The notes: a model not told the origin generated them from the sequence alone. A stretch of DNA of 64,000 bases from Psychrobacillus sp044762855 (GCF_044762855.1 NZ_JBIWFB010000004.1:62001-126000); one strand, 5' to 3'; counted from the first letter of the stretch, positions 1 through 9,065 are shown. Numbers and translations: made by a program.

Positions 1-1
1 G

Positions 2-223
2 ATGGAAAGTGATAAAATCCAAGCAGCAGGAGATAGGGAGTTGGGAACGCGATTGACTAATCCAGATTTTGTTCAAGTAGCTAAAGCTTGCGGATGGACA
101 GGGTTTCGAGCGGAATCCGATGAAGATTTGGAGTCTATTCTTGCAGAAGCCATTCACGCTACTGGCCCTACTCTCGTTGATATTTATACAGAGCAGGCGT
201 TTTTTCCAGAAACAGAAGGATAA
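2..223 (+). CDS. C-terminal end of a thiamine-pyrophosphate (acetolactate synthase-like) enzyme, partial
   Basis: This is the last 73 or so codons of a gene that begins before the window, so the first ATG seen here is probably internal. The stretch with GTRLTNPDFVQVA, then an acidic helix and a PTLVDIYTE ending, is typical of the C-terminal TPP-binding domain of acetolactate synthase, benzoylformate decarboxylase and related ThDP enzymes. The substrate cannot be told from this fragment. It is followed by a strong hairpin terminator, so it ends a plus-strand transcript that converges on the minus-strand catabolic cluster. A catalytic link to that cluster is possible but only inferred. Confidence 0.7.
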   Translation: MESDKIQAAGDRELGTRLTNPDFVQVAKACGWTGFRAESDEDLESILAEAIHATGPTLVDIYTEQAFFPETEG

Positions 224-231
224 AAACAAAA

Positions 232-275
232 ATAGAGTTGGTTCAAGTAATTCTTGAACCAACTCTATATTTTTA
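232..275 (+). terminator. Rho-independent terminator after the TPP enzyme
   Basis: A perfect 16-bp stem (232-247 with 253-268) and a 5-base loop are followed by a T-rich tract. It lies directly after the plus-strand stop codon and could also serve the convergent minus-strand transcript. Confidence 0.9.
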
Positions 276-422
276 TTAACCGAAATGATTCCGAAAAGTT
301 TTCCACAAACTATTCACAGTTTATATTTTCAACAAAAAAGTTGTAGAGTTCACTAAAAAAGTTATACAACTTATGCACAGTATATCCCCTAAATAGAAGA
401 ATGGTTTCTGTTTTAAACGACC

Positions 423-1103
423 TTATTTAACAAATGCGACAGCACGAACAGGAGAAGCTGTAGCGTTTTTTAGATTAAGTGGAAGTGCCATGAAAGTGAA
501 ATGCTCATTTAAGGGAAGCTGATGTAAGTTGACCAGGTTCTCCACAATATAAATAGGGACGCTTAAAACTTTCAGATGTACCTCGCGCATCATATTGTCA
601 TGAACATCAATATTGGCTAAATCTAAACCAACACATTTCACTTGTTTTTCTACGAGCCAATCACCAGCACAAGGTGCAAATGCATGTTCTTCAAAAAAAG
701 ATCCTTCTCCCCATTGAAGCTTACGGGTACGTGTAAGGACAATGTCATTTGGCTGAACAATAATACCTTGGCGTTTTTCAGCTTCCTCTAACATTTCTCG
801 TGTTACAGCTTGAAAGGGATCTTTAATGTCGGAAACGTCTAATAGTACAGCTTCTCCGTATGTTTTAGAGAGGTCCATATCCGAAGTGGATTCACCGTCA
901 CGCATAAAGTGCAAAGGTGCATCAATATGTGTGCCACTATGATCTGACATTTTTAGCATGCGCGACTCAAAACCTTCACACGGAGAGATATAACGATTTC
1001 CAGAGTTTTCAAAAGTGGATTCCTCTGCAATAGCGATTGGTGGATGGGATGTATAAGAACGTAGTCCATCGTAAATTTCTAAAGTTAAATCAATGAGTTT
1101 CAT
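423..1103 (-). CDS. Cyclase family protein (kynurenine formamidase-like metal hydrolase)
   Basis: 226 residues, the usual length of the cyclase/arylformamidase family (PF04199). The metal-binding signature HSGTHIDAPLHF is present, with H55, H59, D61 and H65 as likely ligands. Members hydrolyse N-formylkynurenine, isatin or other cyclic amides and esters in the cytoplasm. There are no other tryptophan-degradation genes here, so a kynurenine substrate is not supported. It is the last gene of the minus-strand run HBDH-ADH-cyclase, 12 bases after the dehydrogenase, with an AAGGAGG ribosome site. I infer that it opens or hydrolyses an intermediate of the same pathway. The family call is firm; the substrate is unknown. 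Confidence 0.85.
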   Translation of the reverse strand: MKLIDLTLEIYDGLRSYTSHPPIAIAEESTFENSGNRYISPCEGFESRMLKMSDHSGTHIDAPLHFMRDGESTSDMDLSKTYGEAVLLDVSDIKDPFQAVTREMLEEAEKRQGIIVQPNDIVLTRTRKLQWGEGSFFEEHAFAPCAGDWLVEKQVKCVGLDLANIDVHDNMMREVHLKVLSVPIYIVENLVNLHQLPLNEHFTFMALPLNLKNATASPVRAVAFVK

Positions 1104-1115
1104 GTATATTCCTCC

Positions 1116-2159
1116 TTACATTTTAATAACGACTTTACCTGTTGCTTTATTTAATGCATTTTCAAAGCCTTGTAGACAGTCTTTAAAAGGGACAGTCTGT
1201 GCAATTAGCTGTTGGAAAGGGTACCGAGCATCTGCAGCAAGCGATAATACTGCTTCATAATTTGATTGGGTAATGCCATAGCTCCCTTTTATACTAATTT
1301 CACCACGAACGATTTGATCCATAGGGACAGAAAAATTAGCTGGATTAATGCCGACTAAGATGAGCTCGCCACCTCGTTTTAAAAGACGAAGTGCGGTATT
1401 AGGGATAGTTGGATGTCCTGAACAGTCAATGATGGCGTCAAAACCTTTGAACTGTTCATGTGGAATATCCTCTACCTTTTGATAAACTAGTGGAACCCCC
1501 ATCTCCTTAGCAAGTTGAAGACGTTGTTCATCAACGGAAGTGCCTAATACTGCTACCTGCTCATTGCCAGCACCAACTAATATTGCTGCTACACCTAAGC
1601 CAATGGGTCCTGGACCAACTACTAGTATGGACTTTTTCGTAAAGTTTTCTATTTTTACTACGGCGGTATAGCTTACGGCCAAAGCCTCTGAAATCGCAGC
1701 AACCTCATCGGTTACTTCATCTCCGATCGGAATTAGATTATTGTTGTCAACAACCATATATTCTGCCATTCCACCAGCTTCGCGGAATCCATAACGCAAT
1801 GCTTCTGTTGGTGTCTTTATAAATTTATACTCTTCAAAATCACAGCGATTAGTATCACCTGCTAGGCAAAATTCACATTTACCACAGCTTTTATATGGAT
1901 TAATGACCATTCGTTGCCGAGGAACTTCCCCTTCACCAACGGCGACCACTGTACCAGTTACCTCATGCCCTAAAACGAGAGGATAGGTCACCCAATCGTA
2001 TCCCCCGTGTCCATCATACATATGTAAATCACTTCCACAAATGCCCACAGCGTTTACTTTCAACAAACTTTGATGGGATTCTAATTGAGGGATTTCATAT
2101 GTTTCAAATTTTACATCCTTTTGAGCTGATGAATGTTTAACTAACGCTTCGTAATGCAT
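1116..2159 (-). CDS. Zinc-dependent medium-chain alcohol/polyol dehydrogenase
   Basis: 347 residues with a complete medium-chain dehydrogenase layout. Catalytic zinc ligands are C41 (GICGSD) and H65/E66 (GHE); structural zinc cysteines are C92, C95, C98 and C106; the nucleotide-binding motif GPGPIG lies near residues 183-188. It resembles sorbitol, butanediol and threonine dehydrogenases, which oxidise secondary alcohols with NAD(P). The ATG follows the stop codon of the upstream 3-hydroxyacyl-CoA dehydrogenase with no gap, and its ribosome site (GAGGTGGG) lies inside that gene, which implies translational coupling. The substrate is not determinable. It probably oxidises a hydroxy intermediate that enters the acetoacetate-type pathway encoded alongside. 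Confidence 0.88.
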   Translation of the reverse strand: MHYEALVKHSSAQKDVKFETYEIPQLESHQSLLKVNAVGICGSDLHMYDGHGGYDWVTYPLVLGHEVTGTVVAVGEGEVPRQRMVINPYKSCGKCEFCLAGDTNRCDFEEYKFIKTPTEALRYGFREAGGMAEYMVVDNNNLIPIGDEVTDEVAAISEALAVSYTAVVKIENFTKKSILVVGPGPIGLGVAAILVGAGNEQVAVLGTSVDEQRLQLAKEMGVPLVYQKVEDIPHEQFKGFDAIIDCSGHPTIPNTALRLLKRGGELILVGINPANFSVPMDQIVRGEISIKGSYGITQSNYEAVLSLAADARYPFQQLIAQTVPFKDCLQGFENALNKATGKVVIKM

Positions 2160-3047
2160 TTATTTTCCCACCTCTTCATCCTGAGCCGAAACAGCATTAA
2201 TAATATTTAATAAAACCTTCTCTTTATCGGCCAGGTATTGTTTTTTGTCTGTTTTCGACCAATCATAAAATCCTCTGTTTGTCTTCATACCAAATCGTTT
2301 ATTAGTCATTAATTGTTCATGAATAGGTAATGGTTCCGTCCCATTTTCAAGTGTAGGGTAAACGTACTTTACTATAGCCATATGCGTATCGAGACCATTA
2401 ATATCTCGTTGTTCGAGAGGACCAGTGTTGGCTAGACGAACCCCTAAACTCCATTTAGCAATGAAATCTAGTTCTTCTGTTGAAACAATCCCATTTTGGA
2501 CAAGCGACATGGCCTCTCGTGAAAGGGCACTTTGGAGACGATTAGCCACAAACCCTTGGATTTCTTTTTTCAGTAGTACAGGCTTTTTATCAATAGATTG
2601 TAAAAAGGTCATTGTTTTTTGAATATGATTGCTATTCGTAAAAGCACTAGGCACAACTTCTACTAAAGGAGTAATGTGCGCGGGCGAAAAGAAATGTGTG
2701 CCAATCACTCTTTCTTTATTCTTGACGTTTTCTACAATAGAACTAATCAGATAGCTAGAAGTGTTTGTACAAAAGGTAGTGGAAGCAGGGAAGTAATCAT
2801 CTATGGTTTCAAATAGCTGCTGTTTTGCCTGTAAATTTTCCGTAATTGCTTCGATAATAAAATCTACTTCCTTACATTCCTCTATTCTTTCTATAAAATG
2901 TACTTCTTGAAAAGTTTTATCTGCCATTAGTTCTTGACGACGGGTTGTAAATTCTTCGAATAGTGACACCTTGACATGAGCGTTTAAAAAATATTTAGCT
3001 AGAGCGGCTCCCATAAAACCACCGCCAATTATACATACATGTTGCAA
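2160..3047 (-). CDS. 3-hydroxyacyl-CoA (3-hydroxybutyryl-CoA-type) dehydrogenase
   Basis: 295 residues, the standard length for stand-alone 3-hydroxybutyryl-CoA dehydrogenases. The N-terminus carries the Rossmann motif GGGFMG (residues 8-13). The family's NTSS segment is at about 95-99, and the catalytic His/Glu dyad maps to H118 (GTHFFSP) and E130. It should oxidise an L-3-hydroxyacyl-CoA to 3-ketoacyl-CoA with NAD. The start is TTG, placed ten bases after AAGGAG. It sits between a CMD-fold gene and the zinc dehydrogenase in a tight operon, and a thiolase encoded nearby would cleave its product. Confidence 0.88.
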   Translation of the reverse strand: MQHVCIIGGGFMGAALAKYFLNAHVKVSLFEEFTTRRQELMADKTFQEVHFIERIEECKEVDFIIEAITENLQAKQQLFETIDDYFPASTTFCTNTSSYLISSIVENVKNKERVIGTHFFSPAHITPLVEVVPSAFTNSNHIQKTMTFLQSIDKKPVLLKKEIQGFVANRLQSALSREAMSLVQNGIVSTEELDFIAKWSLGVRLANTGPLEQRDINGLDTHMAIVKYVYPTLENGTEPLPIHEQLMTNKRFGMKTNRGFYDWSKTDKKQYLADKEKVLLNIINAVSAQDEEVGK

Positions 3048-3061
3048 AACTTAACATCTCC

Positions 3062-3664
3062 TTAATCGTTAAACATGGCTTGAATGCCCACTACATAAAT
3101 ACAGATAGTTCGAGTATCTAGAAGTACTTCATCTGTTGCACCTAAAGTAATAGCGTTTGTTTTATGAATATCAATACCTTTTGGATACTGATCGCAAATG
3201 TTGATTGCATATAAAAGTAATTCCTTTAAGTAACGGGATACTACCCCGTCACGGAGGACAGTAGTGCGTAAATTGCTATACTTTAATAGTGTATCAGGCG
3301 CATAGTCCACTAAATACTCAATCCATTTAGGAAGCTGCTCAAACTCTGATTGATAATAGCTAATACACGCTTCTTGAGTGGAGAAAGCAGAAGTATTTTG
3401 TGACTCTATGCTAGATTCAGCTTTTCCAGACAGTTCAATTGCTTTAGAAATAGCATCGATGCCCGATAACCAAGCTGGGATCCCGCGAGAAATAATGGCA
3501 GCAGAAATTAGTTCTGCAATTTCTTGTACCGTGTTACCAGCCTCAATGGCCACTTCTGTAAAGTGGAGCATAGCCTGTTCCTCGCGACGAGCAGCAAATA
3601 ACCCTACTAATAGCAAAGACTTGTCTTTTTTTGATAGTGAAGAACTCTGTAGTAATGAGTGCAT
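3062..3664 (-). CDS. Carboxymuconolactone decarboxylase (CMD)-fold protein, cysteine-less
   Basis: 200 residues with the all-helical CMD/AhpD pattern (KDKSLLLVGLFAARREEQAM followed by a GNTVQEIAELISAAI helix). The CxxC redox pair found in AhpD proteins is absent at the expected place (AARREEQAMLHFTEVA), so peroxidase reductase activity is unlikely. Family members without cysteines act as lactone decarboxylases or have unknown roles. It is the first gene of the run leading to HBDH, ADH and cyclase, behind a GGAGG site, and a second CMD-fold protein is encoded about 5 kb upstream at the head of the CoA-transferase operon. The fold is confident, the reaction unknown. Confidence 0.75.
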   Translation of the reverse strand: MHSLLQSSSLSKKDKSLLLVGLFAARREEQAMLHFTEVAIEAGNTVQEIAELISAAIISRGIPAWLSGIDAISKAIELSGKAESSIESQNTSAFSTQEACISYYQSEFEQLPKWIEYLVDYAPDTLLKYSNLRTTVLRDGVVSRYLKELLLYAINICDQYPKGIDIHKTNAITLGATDEVLLDTRTICIYVVGIQAMFND

Positions 3665-3726
3665 GACGAAACCTCCATCTAATTGAAAGAGCCAATGTTA
3701 TGAAACAAGGGCTCTTTCCTTTTTTA

Positions 3727-5058
3727 TTAATATAAGTAAGACCAAGCTAGTGTAGCGACGATATAAACAATTCCTACATAGAACATAATCATTACAAGGA
3801 AACCCATAATGTCTTTCAGTTTTAAACGAGATAGTGCAAGTGCTGGTAAAATCCAGAATGGTTGTACTAAATCATTCCAAGCATTACCAAGCATAACGGA
3901 CATCGAAGTTTCTCCAAGCGAAGCTCCGAGTGCCTTAGCAGCATCAATCATGAAAGGACCTTGTACTGCCCAGTGACCGCCGGCAGATGGTGCAAAGAAG
4001 TTAATGAAGAAAGAACTAATCAACCCCCAGAATGGTAATGAATGCTGAGTAGAAATATCAACGAATACTTTTGCTATTGTATCTACTAGTCCAGACGCCG
4101 CCATGATTGCCATAATACCTGCATAGAACGGGAATTGAAGAATGATACCTGACACAGTTTTGATACCATCTGATAAATGTTCTGTATATTTTGCAGGAGT
4201 ACCAAGTAAAATAATCCCTACAAATAAGATGATGAAGTTAAGAATATTTAAGTCTAATGATTTCCCATTAGCGAAATGTATTACTACGTAAATCAGACCT
4301 AAAACACCTATTAAATAAGAAAGTGTGCGACTATTATTTAGCTTGTTGGCAAATGTATTTTCTTCCAATACATTTATTTTTGGTTTTTTCGTATCTGAGT
4401 GTAAAGCAGGATCAATTTCGATAACGTTTTTTGCGTCCTTCGGATGAAGCATAGCATTAAATAATGGTAATGTGATCATTAAGAAAATAGCTGTAAGAAT
4501 CATTGGCAAACTAAAAATAGTTTCAGATAAAGCGATAATACCCATATTTTCCTCTAAGAAATGACCTGGTGTTGAAATTAGAATTGGAATAGAAGCAGAA
4601 AGGCCTAATCCGTAAAATGTAAAACCAGAATATGCAGCTGCAATAATTAATGGATAATGGACGCCTTTTACTTTTGTTGCTAATTTTTTTGCGATAATGC
4701 CACCGATGACTAGTCCGAATCCCCAGTTTAAGTAACTCCCGATTCCACCTACTAGTGTAGCTACAATAATTGCCGCTTTTGGTGTATGTACCATGCTAGC
4801 AATCTTATTTAACAAGCGATCCGTAATTGGCGCTGTTGCTAATACATAACCCATAGCTAAAATAACGGCCATTTGGGTAGTGAAGGCTAAAAGGTTCCAA
4901 AAACCATCACCCCATGAAGTGGTTAAATTGAGAAATGAAATATCCTCGATTAAAAGCGCTAGAATAAATGTCAAAATGGTTAAACCAATTGCAAATACGA
5001 ATGGATCTGGTAAATACTTTCTCATTATTGAAGTGAAAAAATTAGTTAATGCTTCCAT
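3727..5058 (-). CDS. atoE: Short-chain fatty acid permease, AtoE family
   Basis: 443 residues with many hydrophobic segments throughout, matching the AtoE/SCFA transporter family in length and in motifs (LPDPFVFAIGLTILTF near the N-terminus, NFFAPSAGGHWAVQGPFM late in the protein). Members import acetoacetate, butyrate and similar acids across the membrane. The start ATG follows a GGGGG-type ribosome site. The next gene downstream is the CMD gene, and the divergent neighbour is DUF3870. Its place between thiolase/CoA-transferase and 3-hydroxyacyl-CoA dehydrogenase makes it the likely uptake step for the acid the cluster degrades. The exact substrate is inferred. Confidence 0.85.
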   Translation of the reverse strand: MEALTNFFTSIMRKYLPDPFVFAIGLTILTFILALLIEDISFLNLTTSWGDGFWNLLAFTTQMAVILAMGYVLATAPITDRLLNKIASMVHTPKAAIIVATLVGGIGSYLNWGFGLVIGGIIAKKLATKVKGVHYPLIIAAAYSGFTFYGLGLSASIPILISTPGHFLEENMGIIALSETIFSLPMILTAIFLMITLPLFNAMLHPKDAKNVIEIDPALHSDTKKPKINVLEENTFANKLNNSRTLSYLIGVLGLIYVVIHFANGKSLDLNILNFIILFVGIILLGTPAKYTEHLSDGIKTVSGIILQFPFYAGIMAIMAASGLVDTIAKVFVDISTQHSLPFWGLISSFFINFFAPSAGGHWAVQGPFMIDAAKALGASLGETSMSVMLGNAWNDLVQPFWILPALALSRLKLKDIMGFLVMIMFYVGIVYIVATLAWSYLY

Positions 5059-5216
5059 GATAAAATCCCCCTAAAATTGTTTAAAAAGCAACAATTACTC
5101 CCATATAAATTTTTGTGTAAATGGAACAATTAGACCTTAACTTGCATGACAATAGCTAATTTTCAGATTAACTATGCTAAACTATATTTAGTTTAAATTA
5201 ACGGAGGTTCCTATCT

Positions 5217-5537
5217 ATGCAAAAATTAAATACTGTATTGGTGACTGCGTATGCAAAAGCTCCCCAAGGCACAGCAATGTATGAAATATACAAACACGCA
5301 GGAATTGTGCTCGAAATTGATGAAAAAACACATAAAATAGTCGATGCTGAATTTACTTTTATAACGGAGTTAGCACAAAATTTCTTTAAACGTATGTTAA
5401 TAAATTTTGACTTTACATCCGATATCAATATTTTGATTAAGCGTATTGAAGACCATTACATGGCCCCTTCAAGTGGAGCAGTTGTAGTCGCTTTAAAATC
5501 TGCTCAGAAAAGATATTTAGAAAAGATAACTAAATAG
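5217..5537 (+). CDS. DUF3870 domain protein
   Basis: 106 residues, soluble, with the DUF3870 pattern: an N-terminal strand LVTAYAKAPQGTAMYE, a central EIDEKTHKIVDAEFTFI, and a C-terminal helix before a YMAPSSGAVVVALKSAQKRY segment. A GGAGG site lies 9 bases before the ATG. Function is unknown. I recall DUF3870 genes near acetoacetate or fatty-acid catabolic genes, which fits here because it sits alone on the plus strand between the divergent permease operon and the thiolase operon. A regulatory or ligand-sensing role is possible but not shown. Confidence 0.75.
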   Translation: MQKLNTVLVTAYAKAPQGTAMYEIYKHAGIVLEIDEKTHKIVDAEFTFITELAQNFFKRMLINFDFTSDINILIKRIEDHYMAPSSGAVVVALKSAQKRYLEKITK

Positions 5538-5585
5538 ATTATTTAAAGTACTTGTAGAAATTAAAGCGGTTACATTTTACTTATA

Positions 5586-5618
5586 AAAAGAGAATTCTCT
5601 TAAGAGAATTTTCTTTTT
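5586..5618. terminator. Bidirectional terminator between DUF3870 and thiolase
   Basis: An AATTCTCTT/AAGAGAATT inverted repeat lies between convergent genes, flanked by A-rich sequence on one side and T-rich on the other. Confidence 0.5.
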
Positions 5619-6810
5619 ATTGTGCTTGGCAATTTTCCACAATAGTTGTTATACCAAGTCCACCGGCAATACATAGTGTAACCAACCCATAACGCTTGTC
5701 AGTACGCTCCAATTCGTGTATTAGCTTCGTCATTAAAATGGCTCCAGTTGCACCAATCGGATGTCCCATTGCAATAGCTCCACCGTTAGGATTTACTTTG
5801 CTTTGGTCTAAGCCCAGTTCTTCAATAACGGCTAATGCTTGAGAAGCAAAAGCTTCATTTAGTTCAATGACATCGATATCATCAATGGAAAGGCCAGCTT
5901 GTTTTAATGCTTTTCGTGTTGCTGGGACAGGTCCAATACCCATTATCGAAGGGTCTACACCAGCAGCTGCTTGGGCGATAATCTTCACTTTTGGCTGAAG
6001 TCCTAGCCCTTCTGCTTTTTCTTTTGACATTACGAGAAGGGCAGCCGCTCCGTCATTACGTCCACTAGCGTTAGCAGCAGTTACAGATCCACCTTCCCGA
6101 AAAACAGGTTTTAAAGTAGCTAGTTTTTCGATAGGTGTTAATCGTGGGTGCTCATCCACCTTGAATATTTCAGTTGTCTTACGTGTTTTAATTTCGTAAG
6201 GGACAATTTGCTTTTCAAAGTAGCCGTTTTTAATAGCGTTTTCAGTGCGTAATTGACTTTGATAGGCAAATGCATCCTGTGCTTCACGAGAAATGGAGTA
6301 TTTTTCTGCTAAGTTTTCAGCTGTTTCACCCATTGTTTTTATACCATAAGATTCGGGTTGAGAGCCGGGCTGACTTTCCGTATTTGGATCTAATATTTGG
6401 CCGTTCCCTACATTAAGACCGTATCGTGCATTGCGAATGTAGTAGGGGGCTGTACTCATTGATTCTGTACCACCAGCAATAATTACATCACTTAACCCAA
6501 GGGCGATTTGCTGCGCGGCGTTATTGATGGATTGTAAGCCAGAACCGCATTGACGATGTACTGTGTAACCTGGTACTTCAAGCGGGAGTTCTGCACGTAA
6601 TGAAGCAAGGCGAGCCACGTTGGATTGGTCTGCACTTTGTTTTGCTTGACCTAAAATTACTTCATCCACTTCATTAGGATCTATTTGTGTGCGGGCCAAT
6701 AATTCTTTTATTACAGCAGCACCTAAGTAGTCGGCGGTCTGATTCATTAGTGAGCCGCCAAGCTTTCCAATTGCTGTCCGAACACCTTCTACAATTACTA
6801 CTTCTTTCAT
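5617..6810 (-). CDS. Acetyl-CoA C-acetyltransferase (thiolase)
   Basis: 397 residues, the normal thiolase II size. The nucleophile is C88 (HRQCGSG), the general base H350 (GGAIAMGHPIGATGA) and the second cysteine C380 (CIAGGLG). It should cleave acetoacetyl-CoA to two acetyl-CoA, or run the reverse reaction, in the cytoplasm. It has an AAGGAGG site and is the last gene of the operon CMD-scoA-scoB-thiolase. Together with the CoA-transferase upstream it completes the route from a free 3-oxo acid to acetyl-CoA. Either AtoB-type or a slightly longer-chain thiolase is possible. Confidence 0.92.
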   Translation of the reverse strand: MKEVVIVEGVRTAIGKLGGSLMNQTADYLGAAVIKELLARTQIDPNEVDEVILGQAKQSADQSNVARLASLRAELPLEVPGYTVHRQCGSGLQSINNAAQQIALGLSDVIIAGGTESMSTAPYYIRNARYGLNVGNGQILDPNTESQPGSQPESYGIKTMGETAENLAEKYSISREAQDAFAYQSQLRTENAIKNGYFEKQIVPYEIKTRKTTEIFKVDEHPRLTPIEKLATLKPVFREGGSVTAANASGRNDGAAALLVMSKEKAEGLGLQPKVKIIAQAAAGVDPSIMGIGPVPATRKALKQAGLSIDDIDVIELNEAFASQALAVIEELGLDQSKVNPNGGAIAMGHPIGATGAILMTKLIHELERTDKRYGLVTLCIAGGLGITTIVENCQAQ

Positions 6811-6822
6811 GTTGCTACCTCC

Positions 6823-7458
6823 TTAATTCAATGCATTGATGAAACTTGCCTCGGTATTTGCTTCAACTGTTTCTAAGTCTGCTCCAGGCATTAATTCAAC
6901 TAGATGTAATTGATTGTCGATATATTTAAAAACCGCTAGATCGGTAATAATGGTATCTACGCTACGAGTGGAGGTAATAGGGTAATTACATTCCTTCAAA
7001 ATTTTGCTTTTCCCATCTTTTGATGTATGAGTCATTGTTACAATGACCTTGCGTGCACCTACTAGTAAATCCATTGCACCGCCTACACCGATAATGTTTT
7101 TTCCTGGTACTGCCCAGTTAGCAATACGTGCATGTTCATCCACTTGGAGAACTCCTAGAATAGCTACGTCTACATGTCCACCGCGAATCATTGCGAAGGA
7201 TGCAGCGCTATCAAAGTATGAAGCACCTATAGCCTCCCCAACTGCAAATTTCCCGGCATTGACGATATTTGGATCAATATCTTCTTCGTTTACATCCTCG
7301 ACACCAAGCATGCCGTTTTCGGTATGGAAGAAAACGTGATTTTGCTCTACATAGTTAGCCACAAGTGTTGGAATTCCAATACCCAAATTAATAATTTGCC
7401 CATTCTCTAACTCTTGAGCAGCTCGCTTGGCGATAGCTTCTTGAATTGGATTAGCCAT
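6823..7458 (-). CDS. scoB: 3-oxoacid CoA-transferase subunit B
   Basis: 211 residues from the chosen ATG. A GTG four codons earlier is also open, but the GGAAGGTG ribosome site is correctly spaced only for the ATG. The motif TENGMLG holds the catalytic glutamate of family I CoA-transferases (E47 here), which forms the glutamyl-CoA thioester. GGHVDVAILG and GVGGAMDLLVGARKV are also typical. It overlaps the end of subunit A by 8 bases, as is common for this heteromer. It transfers CoA from succinyl-CoA (or acetyl-CoA) to acetoacetate. The thiolase follows 12 bases after it. Confidence 0.93.
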   Translation of the reverse strand: MANPIQEAIAKRAAQELENGQIINLGIGIPTLVANYVEQNHVFFHTENGMLGVEDVNEEDIDPNIVNAGKFAVGEAIGASYFDSAASFAMIRGGHVDVAILGVLQVDEHARIANWAVPGKNIIGVGGAMDLLVGARKVIVTMTHTSKDGKSKILKECNYPITSTRSVDTIITDLAVFKYIDNQLHLVELMPGADLETVEANTEASFINALN

Positions 7459-8137
7459 GTTCGATGACACCTTCCTTTGTCAGAATCTTTTTAGCCAAAA
7501 TGATGCGATCGACGAATAGGTGAGGTGTAGCGATTTCATCACTTTTTAGTTCGCCTACTTCTACAATTTCATCCACTTCGACAATAACGGTTTTAGCGGC
7601 CGTTGCCATAAGAGGGTTAAAGTTGCGAGCGGTTTTGTAATATACAAGGTTACCCAATGTATCCGCTTTGTGGGCTCTAATGATTGCGACATCAGCGTGT
7701 AATGCCTCCTCAAGAACATATTCTTCGCCGTTAAACACCTTAGTTTCCTTACCTTTGGATAAGTTAGTGCCGAAAGAGGTTTTTGTATAATAGCCAGCAA
7801 TCCCAGCACCACCCGCTCGAATAGACTCGGCTAATGTACCTTGAGGTAATAAGTCAATCTCAATTTCCCCACGCCCAAAGGCAGCACCTACATCGCGATT
7901 TCCTGTGAAATAAGATCCTATTGCTTTTTTTACTTTTTGTTGTTCTAGTAATTTTCCTAGTCCTTTACCTTGCTCCCCGAGATTATTACTTATAATCGTT
8001 AATTCTTTTACATCCAAATCTACTAAAGCATCAATTAGTGTCAAAGGCCCGCCGACAAGACCAAAGCCGCCAACCATTATCGTTTGACCAGTTTGTACAC
8101 AATCTAGTGCTTGTTCTGCTGAATTATAAACTATCAT
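7451..8137 (-). CDS. scoA: 3-oxoacid CoA-transferase subunit A
   Basis: 228 residues starting at an ATG (8137) behind ACGGAGTG. The longer open frame upstream overlaps the preceding gene and has no ribosome site. GGFGLVGGP near the N-terminus and the central GGAGIAGYYTKTSFGT are family I CoA-transferase alpha-subunit motifs. It forms the transferase with the overlapping subunit B and activates acetoacetate or a related acid to its CoA ester. It lies 13 bases after the CMD-fold gene. The pairing with thiolase, AtoE and HBDH makes the catabolic direction likely. Confidence 0.93.
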   Translation of the reverse strand: MIVYNSAEQALDCVQTGQTIMVGGFGLVGGPLTLIDALVDLDVKELTIISNNLGEQGKGLGKLLEQQKVKKAIGSYFTGNRDVGAAFGRGEIEIDLLPQGTLAESIRAGGAGIAGYYTKTSFGTNLSKGKETKVFNGEEYVLEEALHADVAIIRAHKADTLGNLVYYKTARNFNPLMATAAKTVIVEVDEIVEVGELKSDEIATPHLFVDRIILAKKILTKEGVIEHG

Positions 8138-8150
8138 TTTTTTCACTCCG

Positions 8151-8867
8151 TTATTTTTGAATAAGTGCGTCACTGATCTCGAACCAAGAAGGGATACCTG
8201 CTGTGAGGAGACAAATGTATCCAAGTTCAGCTAAACGAGCTTCATCTACTCCTTTTTCACGCGCCTGTTTTGCCCAGTAATCTGTTTCTTTATTTTTTAA
8301 AACAGTGGTGTAGATGCCTGTCATTAAAATATATTTCATCTGTTCGTCTACTAGATTTGATGCTAGTAATTTATCCATTAAAGCGTTTTCATCTCTTGAT
8401 TCAACAAGAGAGATTAGTTGTTCGTAGTAACTTTTGCTTTCATCAGTGGAAGCAAAATGTGCATAATAACGAACAATATCCTGAGTTGTTGCATCGTGTG
8501 AAATCCTATCATGCTGAGTGTCAGTTAACTCAAGTGCATATTCAAAAGATTGAAGACCAATTTGTAATGCTTTCTCTCCACCGTAGTTATAGGCTACCAG
8601 TAAATATTCGGCCAATTCTTCCAGTGTAGCGCCTCCATCGATTGCGCCTTTTGTATGATAAACCATGCTTCGTGCATAATATCGAGCGGAATTCATGCCT
8701 ACTAGTAAAATATCTTTTTCTTTTACAGAAAGTACACCTTCAGCCATCGCCGCGCCACGTAATGCTGTGTAATGATCTAACATTGCTGGGTTGTAGTCAT
8801 GCATTTTTTGTACCCAACCTGGGACAACGTCATAAACTTTTTTAAAGTACTCTAATCCAGTTGTCAT
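8151..8867 (-). CDS. Carboxymuconolactone decarboxylase (CMD)-fold protein, cysteine-less
   Basis: 238 residues from an ATG at 8867, chosen because AAAGGAGCG precedes it; the frame stays open another 36 codons without a ribosome site. The LSVKEKDILLVGMNSARYYA segment and the GGATLEELAEYLLVAYNYGG helix fit the CMD family, and the protein is longer than the 200-residue paralogue at 3062-3664. No CxxC is present. It heads the operon with both CoA-transferase subunits and thiolase. Two CMD-fold proteins in one catabolic island suggest paired or heteromeric roles, for instance in handling a ring-derived intermediate. The function is not established. Confidence 0.72.
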   Translation of the reverse strand: MTTGLEYFKKVYDVVPGWVQKMHDYNPAMLDHYTALRGAAMAEGVLSVKEKDILLVGMNSARYYARSMVYHTKGAIDGGATLEELAEYLLVAYNYGGEKALQIGLQSFEYALELTDTQHDRISHDATTQDIVRYYAHFASTDESKSYYEQLISLVESRDENALMDKLLASNLVDEQMKYILMTGIYTTVLKNKETDYWAKQAREKGVDEARLAELGYICLLTAGIPSWFEISDALIQK

Positions 8868-9065
8868 ACTATGTTCGCTCCTTTTAAGAATATAAAAAGG
8901 CCACCCTATGCTCATAGACACGGGTAGTGGTGTCTTTTGAGATAAGTGTGGCCAACAGTCAAGTGGGGAAAACAAAGAAAGGGTATTTCCTTGTAGCCAC
9001 TTGATAGGCTGTATATTAAGATTATTTAATTATTCACATAAAACTCAACAAATTTCAACCTTTTT

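Noticed and set aside
8885..8945. Hairpin-like sequence in the leader of the CMD-CoA-transferase operon
   Set aside because: Stem is interrupted and short; not enough to claim an attenuator or riboswitch.
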